A stretch of 64,000 nucleotides of DNA, taken from assembly GCF_002975175.1 (NCBI RefSeq), contig NZ_PCNZ01000001.1, positions 390,187-454,186 of the forward strand. Reading direction: 5' to 3'. The notes below the pieces were generated by a model. That model searched no databases. It was given only the letters and a program-made list of their open reading frames with translations, and had not been told where the DNA came from. The DNA comes from Bacillus sp. MYb209 (GTDB lineage Bacteria > Bacillota > Bacilli > Bacillales > Bacillaceae_G). Within the stretch, counting starts at the first letter, position 1, and each line of letters opens with the position of its first letter. The position numbers and the translations under genes were made by a program. Shown piece by piece: positions 57,223 to 64,000 of this stretch.

Positions 57223-58316
57223 CCTATAACAACCCCTTTAGCAATACTATCAACTAAGCGAATAATATCTTCTTCATGTACATCACCGATATTTCCAATG
57301 CGGAACGTATCTACTTTCGAAATTTTACCTGGATAAATAACAAATCCATATCGCTTTAATTCATTATACAACTGCTGAAATTCAAATCCTTCACCTGGGT
57401 AAATGAAAGATGTAATAATAGGAGATTGATATTTTTCATCTACTAATGGCTTAAATCCAATTTCATTCATTTTGTTCACTAGTAGTTTTTGATTGCTATA
57501 ATATCGATTGTAACGAGCTCTTACCCCGCCTTCTTCTTCTAATTCCAACAATGCTTGATAGAAGGCGCGTACAATATGGGTTGGTGAAGTAAAGCGCCAT
57601 TTCCCATTTTGCTCTTCCATCGTTTCCCACTGATCATATAAATCTAATGATAAAGAACGAGCTTGCCCTTTACATTTCAATAGTTCATCACGATTTGCGA
57701 TGACAAAACCGAATCCGGGAACACCTTGAATACATTTATTCGCACTACTAATTAAAAAGTCAATTTGCAACTCAGCGATATCTATTTCAATACCACCGAA
57801 ACTACTCATTGCGTCAACCAGTGTAACTTTTCCGTATTGTTTTCCCAATTTACATACGTCTACAATTGGATTAATAATACCTGTAGTTGTTTCACAATGA
57901 ACAACTACAATATGCGTAATCTCTTTATCTTCTTGCAATAACTTTTCTACTTCTGCAATATTAGTAGGTTCCCACTCTTCTGTTTGACTGACCACCACAT
58001 CTATATGTAACATCTCTGCCATTTGTACAATCCGCTTACCGTACGCACCATTTGTACAAACTAGCAGCTTTCCGTTTTTAGGAATAACAGAACCAATTAC
58101 TGCTTCAACCGAAAACGTACCGCTTCCCTGCATTAAAACTGTTGTGTACTTTTCTTCTTCCTTTGTCGCTAACGATACAAGCCTATTTCTTACATCTTGC
58201 ACCATCGTGTTATATTCAACATCCCACGTACACCAATCGTATAACATAACTTCTTTTACCGTTTTTGTTGTCGTCAATGGTCCTGGCGTTAATAATAAGT
58301 AGTGATTTTCATTCAT
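57219..58316 (-). CDS. phnW: 2-aminoethylphosphonate--pyruvate transaminase
   Basis: 365-residue fold-type I PLP enzyme. Start [18 protein letters not shown]; nucleotide and PLP regions [16 protein letters not shown] (about 61-76), [13 protein letters not shown] (about 167-179) and the lysine site [20 protein letters not shown] (about 187-206). It converts aminoethylphosphonate and pyruvate into phosphonoacetaldehyde and alanine. AAAAGGGGC lies before the ATG; 16 bp after phnX. Confidence 0.96.
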   Translation of the reverse strand: MNENHYLLLTPGPLTTTKTVKEVMLYDWCTWDVEYNTMVQDVRNRLVSLATKEEEKYTTVLMQGSGTFSVEAVIGSVIPKNGKLLVCTNGAYGKRIVQMAEMLHIDVVVSQTEEWEPTNIAEVEKLLQEDKEITHIVVVHCETTTGIINPIVDVCKLGKQYGKVTLVDAMSSFGGIEIDIAELQIDFLISSANKCIQGVPGFGFVIANRDELLKCKGQARSLSLDLYDQWETMEEQNGKWRFTSPTHIVRAFYQALLELEEEGGVRARYNRYYSNQKLLVNKMNEIGFKPLVDEKYQSPIITSFIYPGEGFEFQQLYNELKRYGFVIYPGKISKVDTFRIGNIGDVHEEDIIRLVDSIAKGVVIG

Positions 58317-58331
58317 GATCCTATGCCCCTT

Positions 58332-59135
58332 TTATGAAATAATAAGTTCTTGTTTCTCGATATGTTCAATTACGTTCTCGAGTTCCTGCATCGTTTCAAT
58401 CGTAAAATGAGCCCCGTTTTCAACGAAACGATTACGAACTACTTCTATTTTTTCACGAAGCTCTAACGGATCCATATTCTCAACTTCCTCTTCCGTTAAA
58501 CCGAGCTCACTACTACCGAGGATTACACCAACTGTCCACATTCCAGCATTTCTGCCCTCTTTCATATCTGACACGGTGTCTCCAACTTTTATCATATGAT
58601 TCATTGGGTATACACCTAATTCCATCGCATTTTTATAACACATCCATGGATATGGACGACCTGCTAGAACATCATTTGGTGTAACAAGAAAATCGGGTTT
58701 ATACCCTTGTAGTGCTGCTTCTTTTGCTACAATATCCATCATTTCTCTCGTATATCCAGTTGTTGAACCAATTTTAATGTCTCTTTCACGTAATGAAGCA
58801 ATCACTTCTTTTACTCCATTAATCGGTTCTGCATAGCGTGGTAAAATAGCGAAGAGAATTTCTTCAAACTCTTCATACATCTCATGAATATCTTCTTCTA
58901 TTGGTAATTGTCCGAAGACACGCTTCCACTCATTCGAAATACGGGGCATTTCCGTTAATGCCCTAACATGATCAATCTTCAATAACCCCATTGGTTTGCG
59001 AGCTTCTTCTGCTGTAATTTCAACACCGCGCTTATGGAAGATTTCCATAAATACTTCCAGTGGTGCAAAACATCCGTAATCAACTGTCGTACCTGCCCAA
59101 TCAAAAATAACTGCTTCAATTTTCATTCTATCCAT
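58332..59135 (-). CDS. phnX: Phosphonoacetaldehyde hydrolase
   Basis: 267 residues from ATG 59135, the length of the crystallised B. cereus phosphonatase (an ATG at 59126 is also possible). HAD motifs: FDWAGTTVD (nucleophile Asp, about 12-20), the Schiff-base lysine in RKPMGLLKIDHVRAL, GSTTGYTREMMD, PYPWMCYKNA and KVGDTVSDMKEGRNAGM. It splits phosphonoacetaldehyde to acetaldehyde and phosphate. Confidence 0.97.
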   Translation of the reverse strand: MDRMKIEAVIFDWAGTTVDYGCFAPLEVFMEIFHKRGVEITAEEARKPMGLLKIDHVRALTEMPRISNEWKRVFGQLPIEEDIHEMYEEFEEILFAILPRYAEPINGVKEVIASLRERDIKIGSTTGYTREMMDIVAKEAALQGYKPDFLVTPNDVLAGRPYPWMCYKNAMELGVYPMNHMIKVGDTVSDMKEGRNAGMWTVGVILGSSELGLTEEEVENMDPLELREKIEVVRNRFVENGAHFTIETMQELENVIEHIEKQELIIS

Positions 59136-59147
59136 CACCCTTCTTAC

Positions 59148-60905
59148 TTATCTTTTTTGCCATTGTGACGTTCGGTTACGAAGTGCTTTCGTTCCCCATT
59201 CATATACAACTCTCACTACAATATTTGTAACAACAATAAGTACACTCATTGCAGCCGCTGGTGCTACATTTCCTGCATCATCCATATTTACAATTGATAC
59301 AGCAGCTAGTTTAAAATCAGCCGCATATAAGAACACTACTGCCGATACAGTTACCATTGAATTCACGAAATAGTACATAACCATTTCTAAAATAGCTGGT
59401 AAACACATCGGTACTGTTACTCGAAAGAAAGTTTTATAAAACGGTACGCTCATCGACTGTGAAACAAGTTCAAACTCTCGGTCCAGTTTCATTAAAGCAG
59501 TCGTTGCGGTAACAAACGTTACAGAGTAAAAATGAATGATATTTACTAATACTAAAACAGCAATTGTGCCATATAAGGAATGAAACGGATTTGTTATTGA
59601 AAGTCCTAGAATTTGAATTGTTGGTTGACTGAAGAAAAAGACATATCCTAATCCAAGTACTAATCCAGGAATCGCTAACGGTACAATAGAGAAAAAGTAG
59701 CCTACTTTTCTGAAAAACTGTAGCTGTTCTATTTTTTCAATCGCATAAGCGAACACAAATGTTAAAATCGCCCCGATAACTGCCGTAATAGCTGAGACAA
59801 TTACACTATTTTTAAATGCTTCAATTCCGTCTCCTGTCAAACTTGAAAAATTAAAATGCTCAAGTGTAAAACTCATATTATATGGCCATACTTTCACACT
59901 TGCAGCAATACCAACTGCCACAAATAAAACAATGATCATAAACGTGACTACGCTACAATATACGAATGAAATAACATCTCTTTTCTTATTATTTATTATT
60001 CTGTAAGGTACTGCTTTTGAAGATAAGAGATTCGCCTGTTTTCTTTGCGTAATACGATCAACTGCAAATGCGAAAATAGCTGGGATTAATAAAATCATTC
60101 CGACAGTTGCGCCCATGGACATATTTTGCTGTCCAATTACTTGCTTATATACGTCAGTAGCAAGTACGTTATATTGTCCTCCAACAATTTTAGGTGCCCC
60201 AAAATCAGTGAAACTAAGTGTAAATACAACGAACATCGCACTAATTAATCCGTATTTCACACTAGGTAAAGTAACCGTAAGAAACTGTTTCACTTTACTT
60301 GCACCTAACATATTAGAAGCTTCATATAAACGATAATCAGAACCTTGGAAAGCAATTAATAAAATAAGGAATGCTTGCGGAAATGTATACATAACTTCAG
60401 CCATTACAATTCCTACTGGTCCGTATAACGGTATTTGTATTCCTTCAAATAAACCCAACATCCCTTTTGTTATTAACCCTTGATTACCAAATAAATATGT
60501 AAGCGCAATACCGTGCATCATCGTTGGTGCGAATAATGGTAATAATGCTATGTATTGAAATACGCGCTTTCCAAAAACATTTGTACGAGCGATCGCATAT
60601 GCGTAAGCGAAAGCGAGTGTAACCGAAATAATTGTTGTAGCGCCCGAAATCCATATCGTATTTTGTAGTGATTGAACTAGCGTTGATGTTGTGAAATATT
60701 TACTGAAATTCGCAACACCAACAAAAGCTCCATCTTTATCATAAAAGGCTTGTGTAAACAGTTGTAATAAAGGCAATACAAGCATGATAAAAAATGAAAG
60801 AAGCATACCAATAATTAATAGTCTTTGTATCCACTCTTCTTTACCGATACGTCTCTTAATCTTTTTTTTCGTACTCTCTGCCTTAAAGTTTTCTAACATC
60901 TCCAT
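59148..60905 (-). CDS. 2-aminoethylphosphonate ABC transporter permease, two domains fused
   Basis: 585 residues with about twelve membrane segments in two permease halves. Each has an EAA-type loop: SNMLGASKVKQFLTVTLPSVKYG (about 208-230) and SQSMSVPFYKTFFRVTVPMCLPA (about 483-505). The fused form resembles iron(III)/thiamine-type permeases; in other bacteria PhnU and PhnV are separate. Its ATG follows the ATPase stop without a gap. Confidence 0.9.
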   Translation of the reverse strand: MEMLENFKAESTKKKIKRRIGKEEWIQRLLIIGMLLSFFIMLVLPLLQLFTQAFYDKDGAFVGVANFSKYFTTSTLVQSLQNTIWISGATTIISVTLAFAYAYAIARTNVFGKRVFQYIALLPLFAPTMMHGIALTYLFGNQGLITKGMLGLFEGIQIPLYGPVGIVMAEVMYTFPQAFLILLIAFQGSDYRLYEASNMLGASKVKQFLTVTLPSVKYGLISAMFVVFTLSFTDFGAPKIVGGQYNVLATDVYKQVIGQQNMSMGATVGMILLIPAIFAFAVDRITQRKQANLLSSKAVPYRIINNKKRDVISFVYCSVVTFMIIVLFVAVGIAASVKVWPYNMSFTLEHFNFSSLTGDGIEAFKNSVIVSAITAVIGAILTFVFAYAIEKIEQLQFFRKVGYFFSIVPLAIPGLVLGLGYVFFFSQPTIQILGLSITNPFHSLYGTIAVLVLVNIIHFYSVTFVTATTALMKLDREFELVSQSMSVPFYKTFFRVTVPMCLPAILEMVMYYFVNSMVTVSAVVFLYAADFKLAAVSIVNMDDAGNVAPAAAMSVLIVVTNIVVRVVYEWGTKALRNRTSQWQKR

Positions 60906-61907
60906 CTATACAATGACCTTCTTTCCATATGACAACATATGATTTTCTGAGAAAGAGATTTGAATTGACTTTCCTTTTCTAATAGCAGTTTCCTCTACTT
61001 CTGATGCCAATATATCCACTACAATTTTCTCATTATAAAGGTGTGTTTTCTCTTCTATAACCCGCACTTCCGTCCGGTATACAGACCCGCGAAATTCCAT
61101 GCTTTCTACAACTGTTTTAATACCATTATTTTGTACAACTGTTACATGTTCAGGACGAATTGCATGTTCTTCGTTATTTTTCGAAAAGAAATTAATAGAA
61201 CCAATAAAATCTGCCACAAACGGATTGGCTGGTCTTTGATAAATCTCCTCTGGTGTTCCAATCTGCATAATTTCCGCATGATTCATTACAACAATTTTAT
61301 CAGCCATCGTTAATGCCTCTTCTTGATCATGCGTTACCATAATAGTTGTTACTCCCACTTTTTCTTGCAAATCACGCATTTCTCTGCGCAACTTTTCACG
61401 CACTTTTGCATCTAAAGCAGATAACGGCTCATCAAGTAACAAAATATCGGGAGACAGAGCGAGCGCACGTGCAAGTGCTACTCGCTGCTGTTGTCCACCA
61501 GACATTTGAGCAGGATATTTATCTTTTACATTCAGCAAATCAACAAGTTCTAACGCCAATAGCGCTTTCTCTTTTACTTCTGTTTTTCCATATTTTTTTG
61601 TCTTTAAGCCGTATTCAATATTTTCAAGTGCAGTTAAATTCGGAAATAATGCATACGATTGAAAAACCATTCCGAAGTTCCTCTTTCCAGGTGGTAATGC
61701 TGTAATATCTTTTCCATTCACAGCAATACTGCCTGTTGTTGCCTCTTCTAGCCCCGCTAAAATTCGGAGCAACGTCGTTTTCCCACAACCACTTGGGCCT
61801 AATAAACAAACAAACTCATTTTTTTTCACAGTAAAAGAAATATCTTTTAACACTGTAAATGCATCAAACTGTTTTTGAATGTGTTGAATTGATAAATATT
61901 CGTTCAT
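60906..61907 (-). CDS. phnT: 2-aminoethylphosphonate ABC transporter ATPase
   Basis: About 333 residues from ATG 61907 (GGGAGAGAG upstream). Walker [10 protein letters not shown] (about 35-43), signature [15 protein letters not shown] (about 133-147), Walker [13 protein letters not shown] (about 153-164), H-loop VTHDQEEA and a C-terminal TOBE-like part. Placed between solute-binding protein and permease. Confidence 0.93.
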   Translation of the reverse strand: MNEYLSIQHIQKQFDAFTVLKDISFTVKKNEFVCLLGPSGCGKTTLLRILAGLEEATTGSIAVNGKDITALPPGKRNFGMVFQSYALFPNLTALENIEYGLKTKKYGKTEVKEKALLALELVDLLNVKDKYPAQMSGGQQQRVALARALALSPDILLLDEPLSALDAKVREKLRREMRDLQEKVGVTTIMVTHDQEEALTMADKIVVMNHAEIMQIGTPEEIYQRPANPFVADFIGSINFFSKNNEEHAIRPEHVTVVQNNGIKTVVESMEFRGSVYRTEVRVIEEKTHLYNEKIVVDILASEVEETAIRKGKSIQISFSENHMLSYGKKVIV

Positions 61908-61926
61908 TTTTCTCTCTCCCACTCAC

Positions 61927-63003
61927 TTACTTTTTCGGTTCTGCTTTTTGGCCAAACTCTTTTTCCCATTTTTCTAAAATTTTGTCACGATTTTCTGCTG
62001 CCCATTTAAAGTCATTCTTTTTATATAACTTTTCTGTCACATCTTTAGGGAATCCATCTGGAAGTTTATAATCATTTTTAATTGTCGCAAATCCATTTTT
62101 CTCGAAGTATAACTTCATTACATCATCTGTAATTGCCCAATCTAAAAATGCTTGCGCTAATTTATCATTTTTTGCATTATCTTTCTTAATAAGTGCGTTC
62201 GCTTCTACTTCCCAGCCTAATCCTTCTTTCGGCAGTACAACTTCAACTGGTGCACCTTTTTGTTTCTCTTTCAAAGCACTATAAACCATTGACACACCAA
62301 CTGGATATTCACCTGCACCTGCTAGTTTCGCTGGTTTTGAACCTGAATGAGTATAAGTTGCCATATTCTCATGAAGTTTCTTCATGTAATCCCAGCCCTT
62401 ATCTTCTCCCATAATTTGTAGCCATGCAGAAACTGTTAAAAATCCTGTTCCAGAAGAAGCCGGATGCGGCATAACTAGCGTTCCTTTATATTCTGGTTTC
62501 GTTAAATCTTCATATGATTCTGGCATCGGTAAATTTTTCTTCTTCAATTCTTCTTTATTTACAGCAATCCCCGTCATAAATGCAGTATTTCCTACCCATT
62601 TTTCTGGTTTCTTATCGTCTTTAAATTGCGGAAGGACACGATCTGCTCCTTTTGGAGAGTATCCTTTTAACATATCTTTTTTCTCTAAAGCTAATAGACT
62701 AGACGCTGCAGTTCCCCATACAACATCTGCTTGTGTATTTTTTCCTTCAGCTAGCAATTTCGCTGTAATAACTCCTGTTGAATCACGAACAATGTTCAAC
62801 TTCACGTCTGGGTACTTCTGTTTAAAAGAATCAAGATAAATCGGTACAAGCTCTTCTTCAATCGCTGTGTAAACAGTTAATGATCCAGATAATTTATCAT
62901 CTTTCACTTTTGCTCCAGCACTTTCTTCTTTCTTTGCACCACACCCCATTAATAACGAAAATACCATTCCAGTTGCTACAGCTTTAAAGATTGTTTTTTT
63001 CAC
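61927..63003 (-). CDS. phnS: 2-aminoethylphosphonate-binding lipoprotein
   Basis: 358 residues with a lipoprotein signal (GTG start, lipobox LLMGCG, about 18-23). The periplasmic-binding-type body follows (LTVYTAIEEELVPIYLDSFKQKYPDVKLNIV, VVWGTAASSLLALEKKDML, LVMPHPASSGTGFLTVSAWLQ), as in iron/phosphonate class solute binders. First gene of the operon; GGAGAGAG precedes the start. Confidence 0.9.
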   Translation of the reverse strand: MKKTIFKAVATGMVFSLLMGCGAKKEESAGAKVKDDKLSGSLTVYTAIEEELVPIYLDSFKQKYPDVKLNIVRDSTGVITAKLLAEGKNTQADVVWGTAASSLLALEKKDMLKGYSPKGADRVLPQFKDDKKPEKWVGNTAFMTGIAVNKEELKKKNLPMPESYEDLTKPEYKGTLVMPHPASSGTGFLTVSAWLQIMGEDKGWDYMKKLHENMATYTHSGSKPAKLAGAGEYPVGVSMVYSALKEKQKGAPVEVVLPKEGLGWEVEANALIKKDNAKNDKLAQAFLDWAITDDVMKLYFEKNGFATIKNDYKLPDGFPKDVTEKLYKKNDFKWAAENRDKILEKWEKEFGQKAEPKK

Positions 63004-63085
63004 TGTTTCTCTCTCCTTTTACAAATCTTATGTACAACTCAAATATAAACAACTAGTGTAAAAGCAGTATTAAATCAACATTAAT

Positions 63086-63110
63086 CTTTTGTTTGTTGTT
63101 TGTTTTTGTG
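63086..63110 (-). promoter_or_regulatory. Possible DeoR-type operator
   Basis: Minus-strand repeats of ACAAACAA / AAACAAAAG lie 83-107 bp before the phn operon start. DeoR regulators of Firmicutes often bind such A/C-rich direct repeats. Confidence 0.35.
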
Positions 63111-63202
63111 TAATACGTTGCTACTTCTATGTTTTTTCGCATTTTTCTGCTAATATAAAACGTGAAATTTACAAATAATTTAAAAAACCTTTATAATCCC
63201 AC

Positions 63203-63240
63203 AAAAAAATGAGGCGTTTGTAAAAAACGCCTCATTTTTG
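63203..63240. terminator. Terminator of the small gene at 63232
   Basis: AAAAAAATGAGGCGTTT and AAACGCCTCATTTTT pair; the stem covers the stop codon of the small minus-strand gene. Confidence 0.8.
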
Positions 63241-63387
63241 TTTACCTTTTTTTGAATTACGATTTGCATACTTCGCACTATTTTCTCCTTCATACTCTAA
63301 TGCAAGTTCTGCATCTGGTAAGCTTTCTTTCGGAGTTTTATTATTATTAATTGCTGCATTTTGTTTTACTTTTCTTTTTACCAACAT
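63232..63387 (-). CDS. Small basic protein, possibly spore-type
   Basis: 51 residues, basic ends (MLVKRKVKQN, NSKKGKQK) around an acidic middle (LPDAELALEYEGEN). GCAGGTGAG precedes the ATG. Its length, lysine-rich C-terminus and ELALEYE segment resemble the protein at 1751-1906, but a family assignment is not secure. It ends in a strong terminator. Confidence 0.55.
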   Translation of the reverse strand: MLVKRKVKQNAAINNNKTPKESLPDAELALEYEGENSAKYANRNSKKGKQK

Positions 63388-63532
63388 ACTCACCTGCTCT
63401 CACGAAATAACTTTCTATTCTAGTTTGAAACAACTTACAGTAATTATTACTGGGAAGTGTTAACAAGTACATAAGAGCTTATAGATGGAAATACTACATA
63501 CGAACAAGCCATTACAAAAAGGAGCGATTACT

Positions 63533-63868
63533 TTGAAAGAAAAAGAAACGATCCAATCGCCAATTTTAGACGAGACGCTCCCGCATCAAATGAATTTCCC
63601 ATCATTTAAAGGCACAGGAAAACAAATGCAACAACCTTTTATTAATCAATACGATGTTGTAATTGGAGACAGTAAATACGATTCCACTAACAGTCCTCTT
63701 AATAATTGGAGTGATGAAATAGATCCTGCCGTTATGGCTGGAGAAGAATGGATCCATCCTACAAATGATATCGGATGGATCTCAGAAGAAAATCAAGAAC
63801 TACTAAAAAACGAAGTTGATAACAAAAATGATGCTTTTATGCACCCTCAATTTGGAATTAACGATTAA
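63533..63868 (+). CDS. Hypothetical protein, possibly DUF3905
   Basis: 111 residues from TTG 63533 (AAAGGAG 8 bp before; the longer ATG reading lacks a ribosome site). The product is acidic, asparagine- and proline-rich, with NFPSFKGTGKQMQQPFINQYDVV and WSDEIDPAVMAGEEWIHPTND, which recall the DUF3905 family of Bacillus, from memory. No membrane segment. Confidence 0.65.
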   Translation: MKEKETIQSPILDETLPHQMNFPSFKGTGKQMQQPFINQYDVVIGDSKYDSTNSPLNNWSDEIDPAVMAGEEWIHPTNDIGWISEENQELLKNEVDNKNDAFMHPQFGIND

Positions 63869-63903
63869 AAAAACCATTCTACCTAACGTAGGTAGAATGG
63901 TTT
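63869..63903. terminator. Bidirectional terminator
   Basis: AAACCATTCTACCTA and TAGGTAGAATGGTTT pair around ACG between convergent genes. Confidence 0.85.
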
Positions 63904-63907
63904 CATA

Positions 63908-64000
63908 CTATCCAATAATAATTCTCTCTTTCGGATATTTATAGCGAGGTGGTTGTTCTCTTCCACCACTAGCTAATATAAATGTTAAAATACCGACGCG
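63908..64000 (-). CDS. C-terminal end of a gene cut by the window edge
   Basis: The last 30 codons of a minus-strand ORF, ending in TAG at 63908. The visible part (VGILTFILASGGREQPPRYKYPKERIIIG) looks like the end of a membrane helix followed by a polar tail. Too little to name. Confidence 0.5.
   Translation of the reverse strand, partial: RVGILTFILASGGREQPPRYKYPKERIIIG

Overview
The window comes from a low-GC Gram-positive spore former and almost certainly from the Bacillus cereus group (cereus, thuringiensis or anthracis). Evidence: low GC, strong AGGAGG-type ribosome binding sites, frequent TTG/GTG starts, a complete dltXABCD operon, an ilsA-type NEAT/LRR/SLH surface protein, a Spo0E-like phosphatase beside orphan sensor kinases, copies of a bcr-like dispersed repeat, and a group I intron in nrdE. 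It reads as ordinary chromosome. I see no prophage, plasmid backbone, IS transposase, rRNA, tRNA or CRISPR array.

Layout. 1-493: two near-identical 105-bp units, each ending in a terminator hairpin and rich in C-runs (candidate tandem sRNAs), then the gltT promoter. 494-9000: dicarboxylate carrier, MarR regulator with a perfect palindromic operator, YrvL-like protein, thioredoxin-like protein, uppP, MATE exporter, several small proteins, a frameshifted phosphotransferase gene and an Fe-S PD-(D/E)XK-like protein. 9.1-9.8 kb: Fur-controlled flavodoxin coupled to a small ORF. 11.2-15.8 kb: dltXABCD with a promoter and upstream direct repeats. 15.9-21.3 kb: nitronate monooxygenase, LD-carboxypeptidase, SseB, AhpD-like protein divergent from an Lrp regulator, and a CPBP membrane protease with an AbrB-like tail. 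21.3-25 kb: GntR regulator with two ABC ATPase/permease pairs.

25.1-33.1 kb is the most coherent system: a putrescine-use regulon under sigma-54. PuuP-type importer, PatA-type transaminase, aldehyde dehydrogenase, a CBS/PAS/AAA+ enhancer-binding protein and two small uncharacterised proteins (a DUF3055-like protein and a biotinyl/lipoyl-like domain) lie together, with three -24/-12 promoters of exact GG-N10-GC form.

33.3-37.3 kb: nrdI-nrdE-nrdF with two NrdR boxes 32 bp apart. nrdE is interrupted by an ORF-less 376-nt group I intron directly after the codon of the catalytic cysteine. 40.2-43 kb: queCDEF with a preQ1 riboswitch. 43.1-51.5 kb: two orphan sporulation-type kinases, DinB protein, M3 oligoendopeptidase, MhqR-like MarR, Spo0E-like phosphatase, polysaccharide deacetylase and a CbpA-like CBS protein. 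51.6-54.8 kb: an MtnB paralogue with lost metal ligands, then Fur-controlled ilsA. 55.2-63 kb: a 2-aminoethylphosphonate operon (solute-binding lipoprotein, ATPase, fused permease, phnX, phnW, saccharopine-dehydrogenase-like enzyme, DeoR regulator). The window closes with small hypothetical genes and a truncated gene at the right edge.
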